From an uncultured Allomuricauda sp. (lineage in GTDB: Bacteria; Bacteroidota; Bacteroidia; Flavobacteriales; Flavobacteriaceae), in NCBI RefSeq assembly GCF_947499585.1, contig NZ_CANMOO010000001.1:1054001-1118000 (forward strand): a stretch of 64,000 nt of DNA, in the 5' to 3' direction. The first letter of the stretch is position 1. The number at the start of each line of letters is the position of its first letter. The position numbers were made by a program, and so were the translations under genes. Below the pieces are notes generated by a model that worked only from the letters and a program-made list of their open reading frames with translations, made no database searches and had not been told where the DNA came from. This document shows, piece after piece, positions 35,503 through 44,613 of the stretch.

Positions 35503-37230
35503 CTATAAAACTGAACTTGTTATTTTTATATCGGCATGCTCCCAAGCGTTATCAAATTCTTTTTTTATTTTCTTGGCCTCAACAACTTTTCCTTGGGCCA
35601 TATAGGCGTTATATAGCCCTATTAGCGACCAACCGTTTTGTCTTAATACTGCTAAATCTTCTTTGTATATTTTTTCAGCTTCACCATATCTTTTAGCTTG
35701 CATTAAAACAGCGCCTAAATTTTGACGAGTGGGAATATGCCATGCTGCGGGTTCAGTATAGGTTAAACCATCTTCAAAGACCACAGCACTGCTAAGGTGT
35801 TCAATAGCTTTTGACAGATCGCCCTCCATCGCGGCTAATTCACCGGCTACCACTTCATATGCAATATTGGCCGAATGGATGGAAGCGTTATTTGGAGTAG
35901 CCACCAATGTTTCCAATTCCGAATCATTTTTGAGTTGGGCAAGGGCCTCCAATTCTTCTTTGGCTTCTTTTGAATTCCCTTTCCTGATAAAAGCCAAACC
36001 TCTTGCATAATGTCTGATAAGGTTAAGATGCTTTATATTGGAACTTGGAGCAGGAATCGACAAAATTTCGTTCCATTTACCAAACCTTGTATAGGCCAAT
36101 AGGGGAGTCGAAGCAAAATCTTGTAGAAAAGGCATTTCAACAAGTTCTCCTACGGGTACCTTTTCAGCTGTTTTTTTAGCGGCATCAAGGGCAATCTCAC
36201 TAGCACCTAACAAACTTGCCGAAGACCATAAAAAATGGATATTATGTGGGTAATAAGCTAAAGGGTACAACCCTTGGGCAAAACATTGGGAGATATAATC
36301 CTCATCTGCCAATATAGCCGCTTGATTGACCTTTACTGCATCTAAATAACGACCGACCCGAATGTAAATATGTGATGGCATGTGCACAATATGACCAGCT
36401 CCTGGCATTAATGAGGCCAGTTTATCAGCACTGGGAACCCCTAAATCTGGATAAGGAAGTTCTACCATATGAATATAATAGTGATGCCCTCCCGGGTTTT
36501 CCGGTTTAAGTTTCATTGCCTTTTCAAGAGCGGATTTGGCTTCTGCAATATTTGGGGAAGGGTTTCCATCTTTGTCCCAGTAATTCCATGGTACTGTATT
36601 CATTACCGATGCCGCATATAAAATTTGAATATTGGCGTCTTCAGGGAATTTTTTAACCACTTTGGCCATTGCCTCCATATAGGCCATATTCAGTTCGGCC
36701 ACATCTTTGGTTAAATCTTCACTGTATCTTGCAGACAATGCTTTTATTAAAGCTTTTTCCTTTGGAGTAGCATTTGGTGCCAAATGCTTGGCCTTCGTCA
36801 TAGCTTCATTTATCTTGTTCTTGCGTTCATCATCGGGTAGGGGGTCGTTGATGTTTGGCCCCAATGCGAAAGCTTGTCCCCAATAGGTCATTGCGGCATT
36901 GGGGTCTAAACGTGCAGCTTCCATAAACGAACGGTGTCCTTCGGCATGGTTAAAGGCGTAGGATAGTTTTAGACCTTGCTCAAAAAATGCCTGTGCCCTT
37001 TCCTTTTCCGTACTTATAGAAAAATGAAGGTTCCCTAAATTTTCAAATAATGGAGAAATTTGTTTTGTGGTATCTAACGCTGTCAACAAAAATTTAGCTG
37101 GAGTACACTTGACAAAATTATATGCTAGTTTTGATGGAACATCAGAGTTATTCCTGATTATTTTGGTTGCCGAAAAGTACATTATAGGAACAAGTACTGT
37201 TGCTGTGACTATAAGGCTTATTTTTCTCAT
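35503..37230 (-). CDS. Exported TPR-repeat protein
   Basis: A 575-residue protein with an N-terminal hydrophobic segment (about 4-22) and several TPR-like helical pairs: HRSFMEAARLDPNAAMTYW, AKSALEKAMKLKPENPG, then EKIYKEDLAVLRQNGWSL near the end. His-rich stretches occur in the middle (GGHHYYIHMVE, GHIVHMPSHIY), which might bind metal. It is two bases from the SCO gene, so a joint role in metal handling is plausible. No enzymatic motif is seen. Confidence 0.75.
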   Translation of the reverse strand: MRKISLIVTATVLVPIMYFSATKIIRNNSDVPSKLAYNFVKCTPAKFLLTALDTTKQISPLFENLGNLHFSISTEKERAQAFFEQGLKLSYAFNHAEGHRSFMEAARLDPNAAMTYWGQAFALGPNINDPLPDDERKNKINEAMTKAKHLAPNATPKEKALIKALSARYSEDLTKDVAELNMAYMEAMAKVVKKFPEDANIQILYAASVMNTVPWNYWDKDGNPSPNIAEAKSALEKAMKLKPENPGGHHYYIHMVELPYPDLGVPSADKLASLMPGAGHIVHMPSHIYIRVGRYLDAVKVNQAAILADEDYISQCFAQGLYPLAYYPHNIHFLWSSASLLGASEIALDAAKKTAEKVPVGELVEMPFLQDFASTPLLAYTRFGKWNEILSIPAPSSNIKHLNLIRHYARGLAFIRKGNSKEAKEELEALAQLKNDSELETLVATPNNASIHSANIAYEVVAGELAAMEGDLSKAIEHLSSAVVFEDGLTYTEPAAWHIPTRQNLGAVLMQAKRYGEAEKIYKEDLAVLRQNGWSLIGLYNAYMAQGKVVEAKKIKKEFDNAWEHADIKITSSVL

Positions 37231-37276
37231 AACTTTATTTTTTTATTTGATAATATGAATTTTCTATGGGGAACAA

Positions 37277-37363
37277 TTATTTAAACATGATATTGCCGAT
37301 TAATGATAAAGGAGTCCATAGAGTCCCAGTTGTATTACATAATTGAGAAATGAAACTTTCCAT
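37277..37363 (-). CDS. Possible 28-residue leader peptide before the TPR/SCO operon
   Basis: A small ORF on the minus strand encoding MESFISQLCNTTGT... and ending NIMFK, lying 46 bases before the TPR gene. It begins 27 bases downstream of a well-formed promoter (37390-37420), so it would be the first ORF of that transcript. No homologue is known to me. It could equally be a non-translated leader. Confidence 0.25.
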   Translation of the reverse strand: MESFISQLCNTTGTLWTPLSLIGNIMFK

Positions 37364-37389
37364 AATCTTTAGTTCAAAACTTTAGACCG

Positions 37390-37420
37390 CAAAACTATAC
37401 GGGGAGAAAAGCCTAGGCAA
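37390..37420 (-). promoter_or_regulatory. Bacteroidetes-type promoter for the TPR/SCO operon
   Basis: On the minus strand, TTG (37420-37418) and TAGTTTTG (37397-37390) are separated by 20 bases. This fits the TTG-N(17-23)-TAnnTTTG consensus of Flavobacterium-type promoters. It drives transcription towards the genes at 37230 and 35500. Confidence 0.5.
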
Positions 37421-37516
37421 AAAAATGGCCTTGACCTATGTTAGGAATTCATTTTTGTACGTTGAAATATCTCGTGCAAATAAATACCCCTGTTTTGACA
37501 GAAACTCTGGGCTATA

Positions 37517-38305
37517 CTATTTTTTTTCATTATTTTTCTTTGTTGTCACATCCTTAAAACTCAACATTTCCAATATTCTATTGGATGCTCCATGATAGAA
37601 ACCTGTTTCATGTTCATAGCTTTTTGGGTTTTTAAAGGTGCCGAACATCATATCTATTATGGGCAAATCGGTATAATTGTACCTATGTATTCCCTTTGCG
37701 TGGTGAACGGTATGGCTCTCCGGACGTTGGATGATGTATCCGAGCCATCTAGGGGTATTAATATTGGCATGCTGAAAAATGCCTAAAAAAGTAAGGGATA
37801 ATACAATAATGGTGATAGCCTGAGGAGTCAATCCCATGATGAGGGCAAAACTAACCGACCCAACCAAAGACAGTCCTATCATATCATTTACACTAAAAAC
37901 AAAGGCACTGGGAACATCTATCCTTTCCGAACTGTGGTGCATTTGATGAGATGTCCTAAATAGAAAATTGGATTTGTGCATGCTTATATGCCAGCCATAT
38001 TGCACAAGTTCGAATAAAAATACGCCTAGAATGATCTGTACCCATAAACTCAAAGAGCTTAGGCCCATTAATTGGTAGGAAGCAAAAAAGTCATCCCATA
38101 TAAGAGGAATGTAGGTAGTCAGAAGCACATAAGCAATAAAAAAGGTTATGCCTTTAAGTTTCCAGAATTTCATTTTAGGTAATCTTCGGGCCGGAAAAAG
38201 AGATTCCCAAAGCATTAACCCGCCAAACATGACGTACACTATAAGAGAGATTGGATCAAATAAGATGTCTATGGGAGTTGGTAATTGAGAAATAAAATTT
38301 TGCAT
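37517..38305 (-). CDS. Sterol desaturase / fatty acid hydroxylase family protein
   Basis: A 262-residue integral membrane protein with the di-iron histidine boxes of the family: HISMH (106-110), HQMHH (120-124) and, further on, HTVHH. Hydrophobic helices flank them. Members hydroxylate or desaturate lipids using oxygen. The divergent TetR gene and two operator copies at its 5' side indicate inducible control. The lipid substrate is unknown. Confidence 0.87.
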   Translation of the reverse strand: MQNFISQLPTPIDILFDPISLIVYVMFGGLMLWESLFPARRLPKMKFWKLKGITFFIAYVLLTTYIPLIWDDFFASYQLMGLSSLSLWVQIILGVFLFELVQYGWHISMHKSNFLFRTSHQMHHSSERIDVPSAFVFSVNDMIGLSLVGSVSFALIMGLTPQAITIIVLSLTFLGIFQHANINTPRWLGYIIQRPESHTVHHAKGIHRYNYTDLPIIDMMFGTFKNPKSYEHETGFYHGASNRILEMLSFKDVTTKKNNEKK

Positions 38306-38333
38306 AATTGATAATTCTTGTTAATATTTTATA

Positions 38334-38387
38334 ACAGACTAGTTGGTGCAAATATAAAATTATTTCAATACATACCAACTAGTCTGT
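38334..38387. promoter_or_regulatory. Two inverted operator copies between the TetR and desaturase genes
   Basis: acagactagttggt (38334-38347) and accaactagtctgt (38374-38387) are perfect inverse complements, separated by 26 bases. Each contains the palindrome actagt. The left copy lies 28 bases from the desaturase start and the right copy 22 bases from the TetR start, as expected for a regulator that represses itself and its neighbour. Confidence 0.7.
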
Positions 38388-38409
38388 TTAATTTTTTTAC
38401 CTTTAACAA

Positions 38410-39033
38410 ATGGGAAGAGATGGAAAACCTACATATGATAAAATATTGGCCGAATCCAAAGCCTTGCTATTCGAAAATGGATTTTCAGGGACCAGTATAG
38501 ATCAAATATTACAGAGAACCGGAATTACCAAAGGGGCATTCTTTTATCACTTTAAAACAAAGAGTGCATTGGCAAAGGCTTTGATAGAAGAGTATGCCAA
38601 GGAGGATATCTTGCACATGAACGAGGCTTTAAAAAAGACAAAATACTTAGAGGGAGATGCTTTGGAACGCCTTTTACAATTCATCCAGGAGTTTGTTGAT
38701 ATGATGTCCGGTTTATCGGAGCCTTATAGTTGTTTGTATGCTACTTATACCTATGAACCCAGTCAGTTCGATGAGGAAACGTTACGGCACATATCGGAAA
38801 CTATATTAACATGGAGAAATACCATGGAACAATTGATTAGAGATGTTCTACAAGACTATGATACCAAAATTGAAATTGACATCCAATCGCTGGCCGATCA
38901 TACTGTTGTTATCTTTGAAGGTGCTTTTGTAGTATCAAAAGCCTTGAAGGGCAGAGACCTAACCGCAGACCACTTAAAACACTTGAAAAATTATTTTCAG
39001 CTACTTTTTATAAGAAAAACCACGAAAGATTAA
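38410..39033 (+). CDS. TetR/AcrR-family transcriptional regulator
   Basis: A 207-residue repressor with an N-terminal HTH (LAESKALLFENGFSGTSIDQILQRTGITKGAFFYHFKTKSALA compressed in residues about 10-55) and an all-helical ligand domain with a Cys at about 116 (EPYSCLYATY). It is transcribed divergently from the membrane hydroxylase and probably binds the two inverted sites in the gap, controlling both genes. The inducer is unknown; the hydroxylase suggests a lipid or reactive compound. Confidence 0.87.
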   Translation: MGRDGKPTYDKILAESKALLFENGFSGTSIDQILQRTGITKGAFFYHFKTKSALAKALIEEYAKEDILHMNEALKKTKYLEGDALERLLQFIQEFVDMMSGLSEPYSCLYATYTYEPSQFDEETLRHISETILTWRNTMEQLIRDVLQDYDTKIEIDIQSLADHTVVIFEGAFVVSKALKGRDLTADHLKHLKNYFQLLFIRKTTKD

Positions 39034-39042
39034 AGGTGGGTA

Positions 39043-39606
39043 TTAAGAATTCATTTTGTTCCTGATTCTACTAAGGCTTTCGGGGTGTATCCCGAGATAT
39101 TTGGCAATTTTATTTACAGGAATATTGGAAATATACCTAGAGCGTGTTCGAAACATTTCTGCGTATCTTTCTTCCGCTGTTTTGGTTAATAGATCTTTTT
39201 CCCTATTGGATTTTCTAATATAGCCATGCTCAGTTGCAATTCTTCCAAACTTGTTTGCTTCCAAAGAAAATTCATAAGCGGACATTAAATCCTTACGTTC
39301 GATAATTTCCATTTCTGAGTCCATAAGGGTCGTTATTTGCACATCTGTCGGAAGTTGATCTAAAAAGGAGGTGTAGCCACAGAAAAAATCGTTTTCAAAA
39401 AAAAAGTCGATTATCTTTTCAGTCATATAACTTTTAATCGTCATCTCAACAATACCTTTGTTCATAAAGTAAAGAGAATCTTCTACCTGCCCGTATGTTG
39501 TGATACTGGTTCCCTTTAAAACAGTAACCTTTTTCATGGGAAAGGGTAAATCACTATAAGTGAATGAAGCCTTTAATATCTTATTATAAAAATCGATAAA
39601 TAGCAT
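39043..39606 (-). CDS. Crp/Fnr-family transcriptional regulator (second)
   Basis: A 187-residue protein: a cNMP-binding-like barrel (about 20-115, SLYFMNKGIVEMTI, NDFFCGYTSFLDQL) and a C-terminal HTH (IPVNKIAKYLGIHPESLSRIRNKM). It lacks visible cAMP-contacting residues and any Cys cluster of Fnr type. Its 3' end faces the TetR gene with a nine-base gap. The targets are not evident. Confidence 0.83.
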   Translation of the reverse strand: MLFIDFYNKILKASFTYSDLPFPMKKVTVLKGTSITTYGQVEDSLYFMNKGIVEMTIKSYMTEKIIDFFFENDFFCGYTSFLDQLPTDVQITTLMDSEMEIIERKDLMSAYEFSLEANKFGRIATEHGYIRKSNREKDLLTKTAEERYAEMFRTRSRYISNIPVNKIAKYLGIHPESLSRIRNKMNS

Positions 39607-39780
39607 TTGGTGAGGTCGTTAAAACGAAGTTGTTAAATTACTGCTTTTATTTGTTTTGACCTTTGAACCGCCAAAACAAAAAATCAAATACCTTCTAGCT
39701 GTTGTTCCAATGTTTATTGAACAAAGGGACTGGCAATATTGTCCATTTAGATTTATCTTTAACCAATACAAACGACCACC

Positions 39781-41295
39781 ATGAAATCATTTTTACGACA
39801 CCTTTTGATTCTGCTAATACCAATAACAATTTTTGGACAGCGTTATGATCAAGAAAAGCTTGAAGAGTTAGCCGAAAAATATACCAAACAATCATTTACA
39901 GAACTTATAGATATTTTAAGTATCCCAAATGATGCTATTTTTCCAGAGAGTCTTGAAGCAAATATACAATGGTGTGAAAAAGCTTTTGGAAATAGAAATT
40001 TTAAAACCACACGAATACCTACTGCTGTTGCTCCTTTGTTGCTGGCCGAAAGAAAAGGAAAGAAAGGCAAGAAAACCGTGTTAGTTTACCTTCAGATAGA
40101 CGGACAACCGGTAGATACCACAAGATGGTTTCAGAAAAGCCCTTACATTCCTGTTTTCAAGGAAAAGGAAGCCTCGGGCAACTGGAAGACTTTAGAGAAT
40201 TATGACCTTAATAATTATCAGGATGACTGGCGGATCTTCGCAAGATCAGCTTCTGATGCCAAAGGCCCTGTTGCTATGTTCTTAGCTGCGTTGGATGCAA
40301 TTTCAGAAAAAAACTTCGAGCCAAATTATAATATAAAGGTTATTATGGATTTTGAAGAGGAGTTGGGCTCGCCTCGTCTTCCCCAAGCCGTCATAGACAA
40401 TAGGGAGCTTCTAAAATCGGATATGATGGTCATTTTTGATGGCCCATTACATATAACCAATAAGCCAACCTTGGTTTTTGGAGCCCGGGGAATAGCCACC
40501 ATTACATTGACTACCTATGGGCCAATTGTTCCTCAGCATAGTGGTCATTATGGGAATTACGCTCCTAATCCTGCATTTGGACTCTCCAAACTATTAGCCT
40601 CTATGAAAGATGATGAGGGACGAGTAAGTATACCAGGATATTATGATGGCATAACATTGGATGAAAACATTAAAAAAATCTTACGTGGTGTTCCAGATGA
40701 TGAAAATTTTATTAGAAATAAACTGCAAATTGCCGATATAGATAAGGTAGGAAGTAATTATCAAGAAGCGATTCAATATCCTTCATTAAACATTAGAGGC
40801 ATGCAATCTGGTTGGATCAATGAAAAAGCGAGAACTATTGTACCTAGTTGGGCTAGAGCAGAGATAGATGTTAGATTGGTATTGGAATCTGACCCACATC
40901 GCCTTATAAAATTGATTAGCTCACATGTTGAAAAACAAGGGTATTTGGTCTTAGATAGGGAACCGACTAAAGAGGAACGATTATCAAACAAAAGAATTGC
41001 AACCTTCACACATGAACTATCTTATCAATCTTTCCGAACAGAAATGAATTCTGATGTAGGCATTTGGTTAGAAAATGCGTTGGAAAAAGCTTTTGAGGAT
41101 GATATCATTAAAATAAGAATGGGCGGTGGCTCTATTCCCATTTCACCATTTGTAAATACCTTAGGTATTCCGGCTGTAATAGTGCCTACCGTCAACATGG
41201 ACAATAACCAACATAGCCCTAATGAAAATCTTAGATTAGGGAATTATAGAGATGGCATAAAAACGATGATAGCCATATTAACCGAAAAACTATGA
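39781..41295 (+). CDS. M20-family metallopeptidase-like protein
   Basis: A 504-residue exported protein (signal about 1-20, ending FGQ) of the M20/M25/M40 amidohydrolase-peptidase family. Visible ligands: Asp in SASDAKGP, Glu-Glu in DFEEELGS, Asp in FDGP and the late His in NNQHSPNENL. The first motif, usually GHxD, reads LQIDGQPVD, so the first metal-binding His is Gln. It still resembles a dipeptidase-like subfamily. The product may be a peptidase with altered metal use. A TATCTTTA element lies 20 bases before the ATG. Confidence 0.8.
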   Translation: MKSFLRHLLILLIPITIFGQRYDQEKLEELAEKYTKQSFTELIDILSIPNDAIFPESLEANIQWCEKAFGNRNFKTTRIPTAVAPLLLAERKGKKGKKTVLVYLQIDGQPVDTTRWFQKSPYIPVFKEKEASGNWKTLENYDLNNYQDDWRIFARSASDAKGPVAMFLAALDAISEKNFEPNYNIKVIMDFEEELGSPRLPQAVIDNRELLKSDMMVIFDGPLHITNKPTLVFGARGIATITLTTYGPIVPQHSGHYGNYAPNPAFGLSKLLASMKDDEGRVSIPGYYDGITLDENIKKILRGVPDDENFIRNKLQIADIDKVGSNYQEAIQYPSLNIRGMQSGWINEKARTIVPSWARAEIDVRLVLESDPHRLIKLISSHVEKQGYLVLDREPTKEERLSNKRIATFTHELSYQSFRTEMNSDVGIWLENALEKAFEDDIIKIRMGGGSIPISPFVNTLGIPAVIVPTVNMDNNQHSPNENLRLGNYRDGIKTMIAILTEKL

Positions 41296-41338
41296 TCCCA
41301 ATTGGATTTTTTGGATATCGATAGCGTTATAATTTAAT

Positions 41339-42178
41339 ATGATTTCTTCCAAAAGTATGGGCTATTGGCGAATAATAGAGCCTATTTTATTAGGTTCCAT
41401 TGCCAATATTGTCATCAATTTTATTTTTAATCCAGCTCGTCCAGATTTTATTCTAGAAGAATTTTTAATTGCCATTGTTTTTGCCGCCATGCTTACCGAA
41501 ATTAATAGAATTATTGATTTCAGATTAGAGCGAAAACTTAGCTGGACAAAAAACTTAGGGAAGCGTTTTCTGTATCAATTGGTGTATTTAACCCTGTCAT
41601 TGCTTGTTGTCATTAATATTATCGGCAATATATATACCTGGGTGATAGGGGATGGGTTTTATTCATTAAAGGAATTACTCATTATTAACCTATGCGTTTT
41701 TGTTGTTGCCCTACTATTTACTTTTTTTAAATGGTCGGCTCATTTTTATAAAAATTGGATGAATGCTGAACACAGTTTAACCGATTCCACCAAAAAATTA
41801 AATGAGTTAAAATCTGAGGTTGAAAAGAGTTCAAACCAAATAGAACTACAAAAAGCCAACAGTATTTTACAAATAAGTGCGAAAGACATCAACTTTGTAA
41901 AAAGTGATTTAGGAGTTGTGTGGGTATATTATGATGGTACCAAAGCAGTTTTTAATGGGTCCCTTCTCAGTTTAATGGAATTGCTTCCAAGACATTTATT
42001 TTTTCTAGCTACTAGAAACACAATCATCCGACAAGAAACGATTTTGTCCATCTCACCATCTACCTATGGAAAAATTGATTTAAAATTGAAGGATATAGAC
42101 AATGATAATACTTCAATTACCATAAGTAGGCTTAAAGCGGCATCCTTTCGCAGGTGGCGCAATAGCAGTTCAAATTAA
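41339..42178 (+). CDS. Membrane-anchored LytTR DNA-binding protein (second)
   Basis: A 279-residue protein with four helices in residues 10-135, a coiled linker (about 145-170), and a C-terminal LytTR-type domain (INFVKSDLGVVWVYYDG, FFLATRNTIIRQETILSISP). No receiver domain is present. It differs from the one at 22793 in linker and membrane part. The serine hydrolase gene lies 91 bases downstream on the same strand and could be its target. Confidence 0.72.
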   Translation: MISSKSMGYWRIIEPILLGSIANIVINFIFNPARPDFILEEFLIAIVFAAMLTEINRIIDFRLERKLSWTKNLGKRFLYQLVYLTLSLLVVINIIGNIYTWVIGDGFYSLKELLIINLCVFVVALLFTFFKWSAHFYKNWMNAEHSLTDSTKKLNELKSEVEKSSNQIELQKANSILQISAKDINFVKSDLGVVWVYYDGTKAVFNGSLLSLMELLPRHLFFLATRNTIIRQETILSISPSTYGKIDLKLKDIDNDNTSITISRLKAASFRRWRNSSSN

Positions 42179-42269
42179 TTCTAATAGCACTTCAAGTATT
42201 TAGAGGTCATTTTCCTTTTTGACAAAACATTGCGATAATTTCTTTGTGTTATCAAAAAAACGAAAAGAC

Positions 42270-43412
42270 ATGAAATTATTTAGACTAATATTGAGTGCAT
42301 GCGCATTAATTATGGTTGCAACAATTTCGCCTGCAGTTGCTCAAACTCAAAAAGGAAAGCTAGGCAAGATTCAAAAGTATATAGATGATGCCACCGGTAA
42401 CAATCTGGTTGGAGTTTCTGTGTACATTAAAAGCCCAAAACTTGGAAAATGGATTGGTACTTCAGGGTATTCCGATTTAGAGAATAAGGAAAGGCTAAAG
42501 GAGAATGACATATTTGGATTGGCCAGTATTGGTAAAATGTATGTTGCTGTGTCTACATTAAAGCTTGTAGAAGAGGATAAAATAGGTATGGATGACAAAA
42601 TACAAAACTACTTGCCCCAAGAGATTATAGATGGATTTGCCACTGCCAAAAATGTTACTGTTAGGCATTTGTTAGGCCATACTTCGGGATTATACAATTA
42701 TAACAGAAATCCAGAACTCAATGAACTGTATTTATCTGGAAACCTAAAGCTAGATACCTTATCCCATATGGATGCATTGCGTAAATATGCTTACGGGATT
42801 ACTGGGCATACCAAACCCTTGGGAGAATATAAGTATAGTAGCACAAATTATTTGCTTTTATCCATGATTATGGATACGGTTGTTAAAAAAGGGCATGAAA
42901 AATTTATTAGAGAAGATATCATTGAAAAATACAATCTAAAAGATACATATTATAAGCAAACACCACCTAAAAGATTGGTTGAGCATTATGGCGATATTGA
43001 TTTAAATGGCATTACAGAAAACTTATCGGCACAAACTATAGAGACCACAAATTGGTATAGCGGGGACGACGGTGTTTATGCTTCAATTGAAGAAGCAGCT
43101 AATTTTCTGGAAAGATTGATGAAAGGAGAAATTCTAGGGGATGAAATCTTAAAAGAAATGATGACATGGAATGATGAGAAAAAACCTGATTATGGGTTGG
43201 GATTAATGGCAGATAAAGCTTTCCCATATAAGTTTTTAATGGGGCATTCTGGAAGGGGTATTGGCATAACAACAGATCTGTACTATTTTCCACACCAGGA
43301 TATGACCGTTGCCATATTTTGTAACTCAGGATTACGCTCGGCTTCAAAAGAATATGCAAAAACATATTACAAAATGCGTAATAGAATAATAAAAAAGCTA
43401 TTCCTATTTTAG
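42270..43412 (+). CDS. Exported serine hydrolase, beta-lactamase family
   Basis: A 380-residue protein with a signal peptide (about 1-25, ending AVAQ). It has the class C beta-lactamase / DD-peptidase fold: Ser86-x-x-Lys89 in ASIGKM, a YSSTNY second motif where YSN is usual, and GHSGRGIG as the third box. The missing Asn in the second motif is a common variant. Family roles include esterase and peptidase activity on cell-wall or small substrates. The ATG at 42270 starts the signal peptide; the TTG upstream is rejected. A terminator covers its stop codon. Confidence 0.85.
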   Translation: MKLFRLILSACALIMVATISPAVAQTQKGKLGKIQKYIDDATGNNLVGVSVYIKSPKLGKWIGTSGYSDLENKERLKENDIFGLASIGKMYVAVSTLKLVEEDKIGMDDKIQNYLPQEIIDGFATAKNVTVRHLLGHTSGLYNYNRNPELNELYLSGNLKLDTLSHMDALRKYAYGITGHTKPLGEYKYSSTNYLLLSMIMDTVVKKGHEKFIREDIIEKYNLKDTYYKQTPPKRLVEHYGDIDLNGITENLSAQTIETTNWYSGDDGVYASIEEAANFLERLMKGEILGDEILKEMMTWNDEKKPDYGLGLMADKAFPYKFLMGHSGRGIGITTDLYYFPHQDMTVAIFCNSGLRSASKEYAKTYYKMRNRIIKKLFLF

Positions 43413-43425
43413 GGATAGTTTTTTC
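43393..43425 (+). terminator. Terminator overlapping the serine hydrolase stop codon
   Basis: aaaagctattcct (43393-43405) pairs with agggatagttttt (43411-43423) over 13 positions with two G-T wobbles and a five-base loop. A T-run follows. The stop codon TAG lies inside it. Confidence 0.7.
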
Positions 43426-43647
43426 TATGGCAAAATTTTTAAGGTCCTGAATTTGAAGAGCGTTCTCAAGATAAAAAGATTATTCATGTTGATTTATATA
43501 CTCTCTAGGGGTAAGTAAACATATCTTTTAGCAGGAATAGGATGACATAAGGGTAATTTATACATGCCATCGGGAAAAAGTGGTATTCCATCTCAATAGG
43601 CTTAGCCTCAATTTTGTATCTGTAATTAAAATCTAAAAAACATCATT

Positions 43648-44025
43648 ATGGAAACAGCAACAACAGTATTGGAACAAGAATTATTGAAAAAGGCTAATGA
43701 AGTTACCGCACTTTTAGCAGAAGGTAAATTTATAGAGGCAATGGAAGAGTATTTAGATGACAATGTTCAGTTATTTGAAGGGAACAACCCGGCAAAAATA
43801 GGAAAGGATTTTTGCTTAGCAGAGGAAAAGAAATTGTTGGATACTGTGGTAGCGTTTCATGGATATAAAGTTATAAGTGGGCCAGCGGTAAAAAATGATG
43901 TTACTTTTTATGAGGCCGTAATGGAGTTTAGAACCAATGATGGAACGGAGCATAAATTTGAACAAGTGGTGCGCACCAAATGGGAAAATGGAAAAATAAT
44001 TAACGAGCGCTATTATCATGCTTAA
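43648..44025 (+). CDS. NTF2-like / SnoaL-fold protein
   Basis: A 125-residue cytoplasmic protein with the NTF2-like cone fold: an N-terminal helix pair (LAEGKFIEAMEEYLDDNVQLFEGNN), then beta strands ending in FEQVVRTKWENGKIINERYYHA. Such proteins include isomerases and small binding proteins. The substrate is unknown. It is monocistronic and followed by a strong terminator. Confidence 0.8.
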   Translation: METATTVLEQELLKKANEVTALLAEGKFIEAMEEYLDDNVQLFEGNNPAKIGKDFCLAEEKKLLDTVVAFHGYKVISGPAVKNDVTFYEAVMEFRTNDGTEHKFEQVVRTKWENGKIINERYYHA

Positions 44026-44058
44026 TAACCTATAGGTAATTCTAGTCTAGAAAACATT

Positions 44059-44085
44059 AAAGGGAAGCTTTTGCTTCCCTTTTTA
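44059..44085 (+). terminator. Rho-independent terminator after the NTF2-like gene
   Basis: aaagggaagc (44059-44068) pairs perfectly with gcttcccttt (44073-44082), loop tttt, followed by T residues. Confidence 0.85.
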
Positions 44086-44220
44086 CATTGTATTTATTTG
44101 TTTTTCAATTTATTGAGTTAAAAGAAATTTCCTTGCATGCTCAAGATGTAGACCAGGATGAATATCTTTTTATGAAACTAAAAATAGCTCATTAGGTTTT
44201 GAAGGTTTTCCCTCAAAACA

Positions 44221-44343
44221 CTATAGGCTTTTATTTCTTTTTTTCCAGATTAAACCATGTGCAAATCCAGCCAAATAAATAATTATTGCACATAATATGA
44301 ATGACAAATATTGTAGTTGTAATACGGTAATTAATGTAATCAT
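44221..44343 (-). CDS. Small single-helix membrane protein (40 residues)
   Basis: A 40-residue ORF on the minus strand in an otherwise empty 588-base gap. It encodes MITLITVLQLQYLSFI..., a continuous hydrophobic helix of about 25 residues, then a basic tail KKRNKSL. A purine-rich AAGAAA lies directly before the ATG, as in many flavobacterial starts. The positive-inside tail fits a real membrane peptide. No family is recognised. The rest of the 44026-44613 gap holds a terminator and a possible promoter only. Confidence 0.45.
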   Translation of the reverse strand: MITLITVLQLQYLSFILCAIIIYLAGFAHGLIWKKRNKSL

Positions 44344-44556
44344 TTTCTTAATATTTTATTAAACATATATCAATTTTTTACGTACAATTATTTTTAATTG
44401 ATGTATGTATGTTTTCAGTTGAGGGATTTCCAGATAGACTAAGTTTCTGCGTCTTGGACACCTCAAAGCTTTGCATATAAAATTTGTGTTAAACCCATAC
44501 TTAAGTAAAGAATACTGGGAGGATAGTATTGAAACATTAATCAGTCATATTGACTT

Positions 44557-44583
44557 TTGGAAAGTGATAATACGATATCTTTA
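44557..44583 (+). promoter_or_regulatory. Possible promoter for the beta-propeller operon
   Basis: TTG (44557-44559) and TATCTTTA (44576-44583) are 16 bases apart, close to the Bacteroidetes promoter consensus. The ATG follows 31 bases after. Confidence 0.35.
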
Positions 44584-44613
44584 TAACAACATTTTTATAA
44601 ATAGACTATCATC

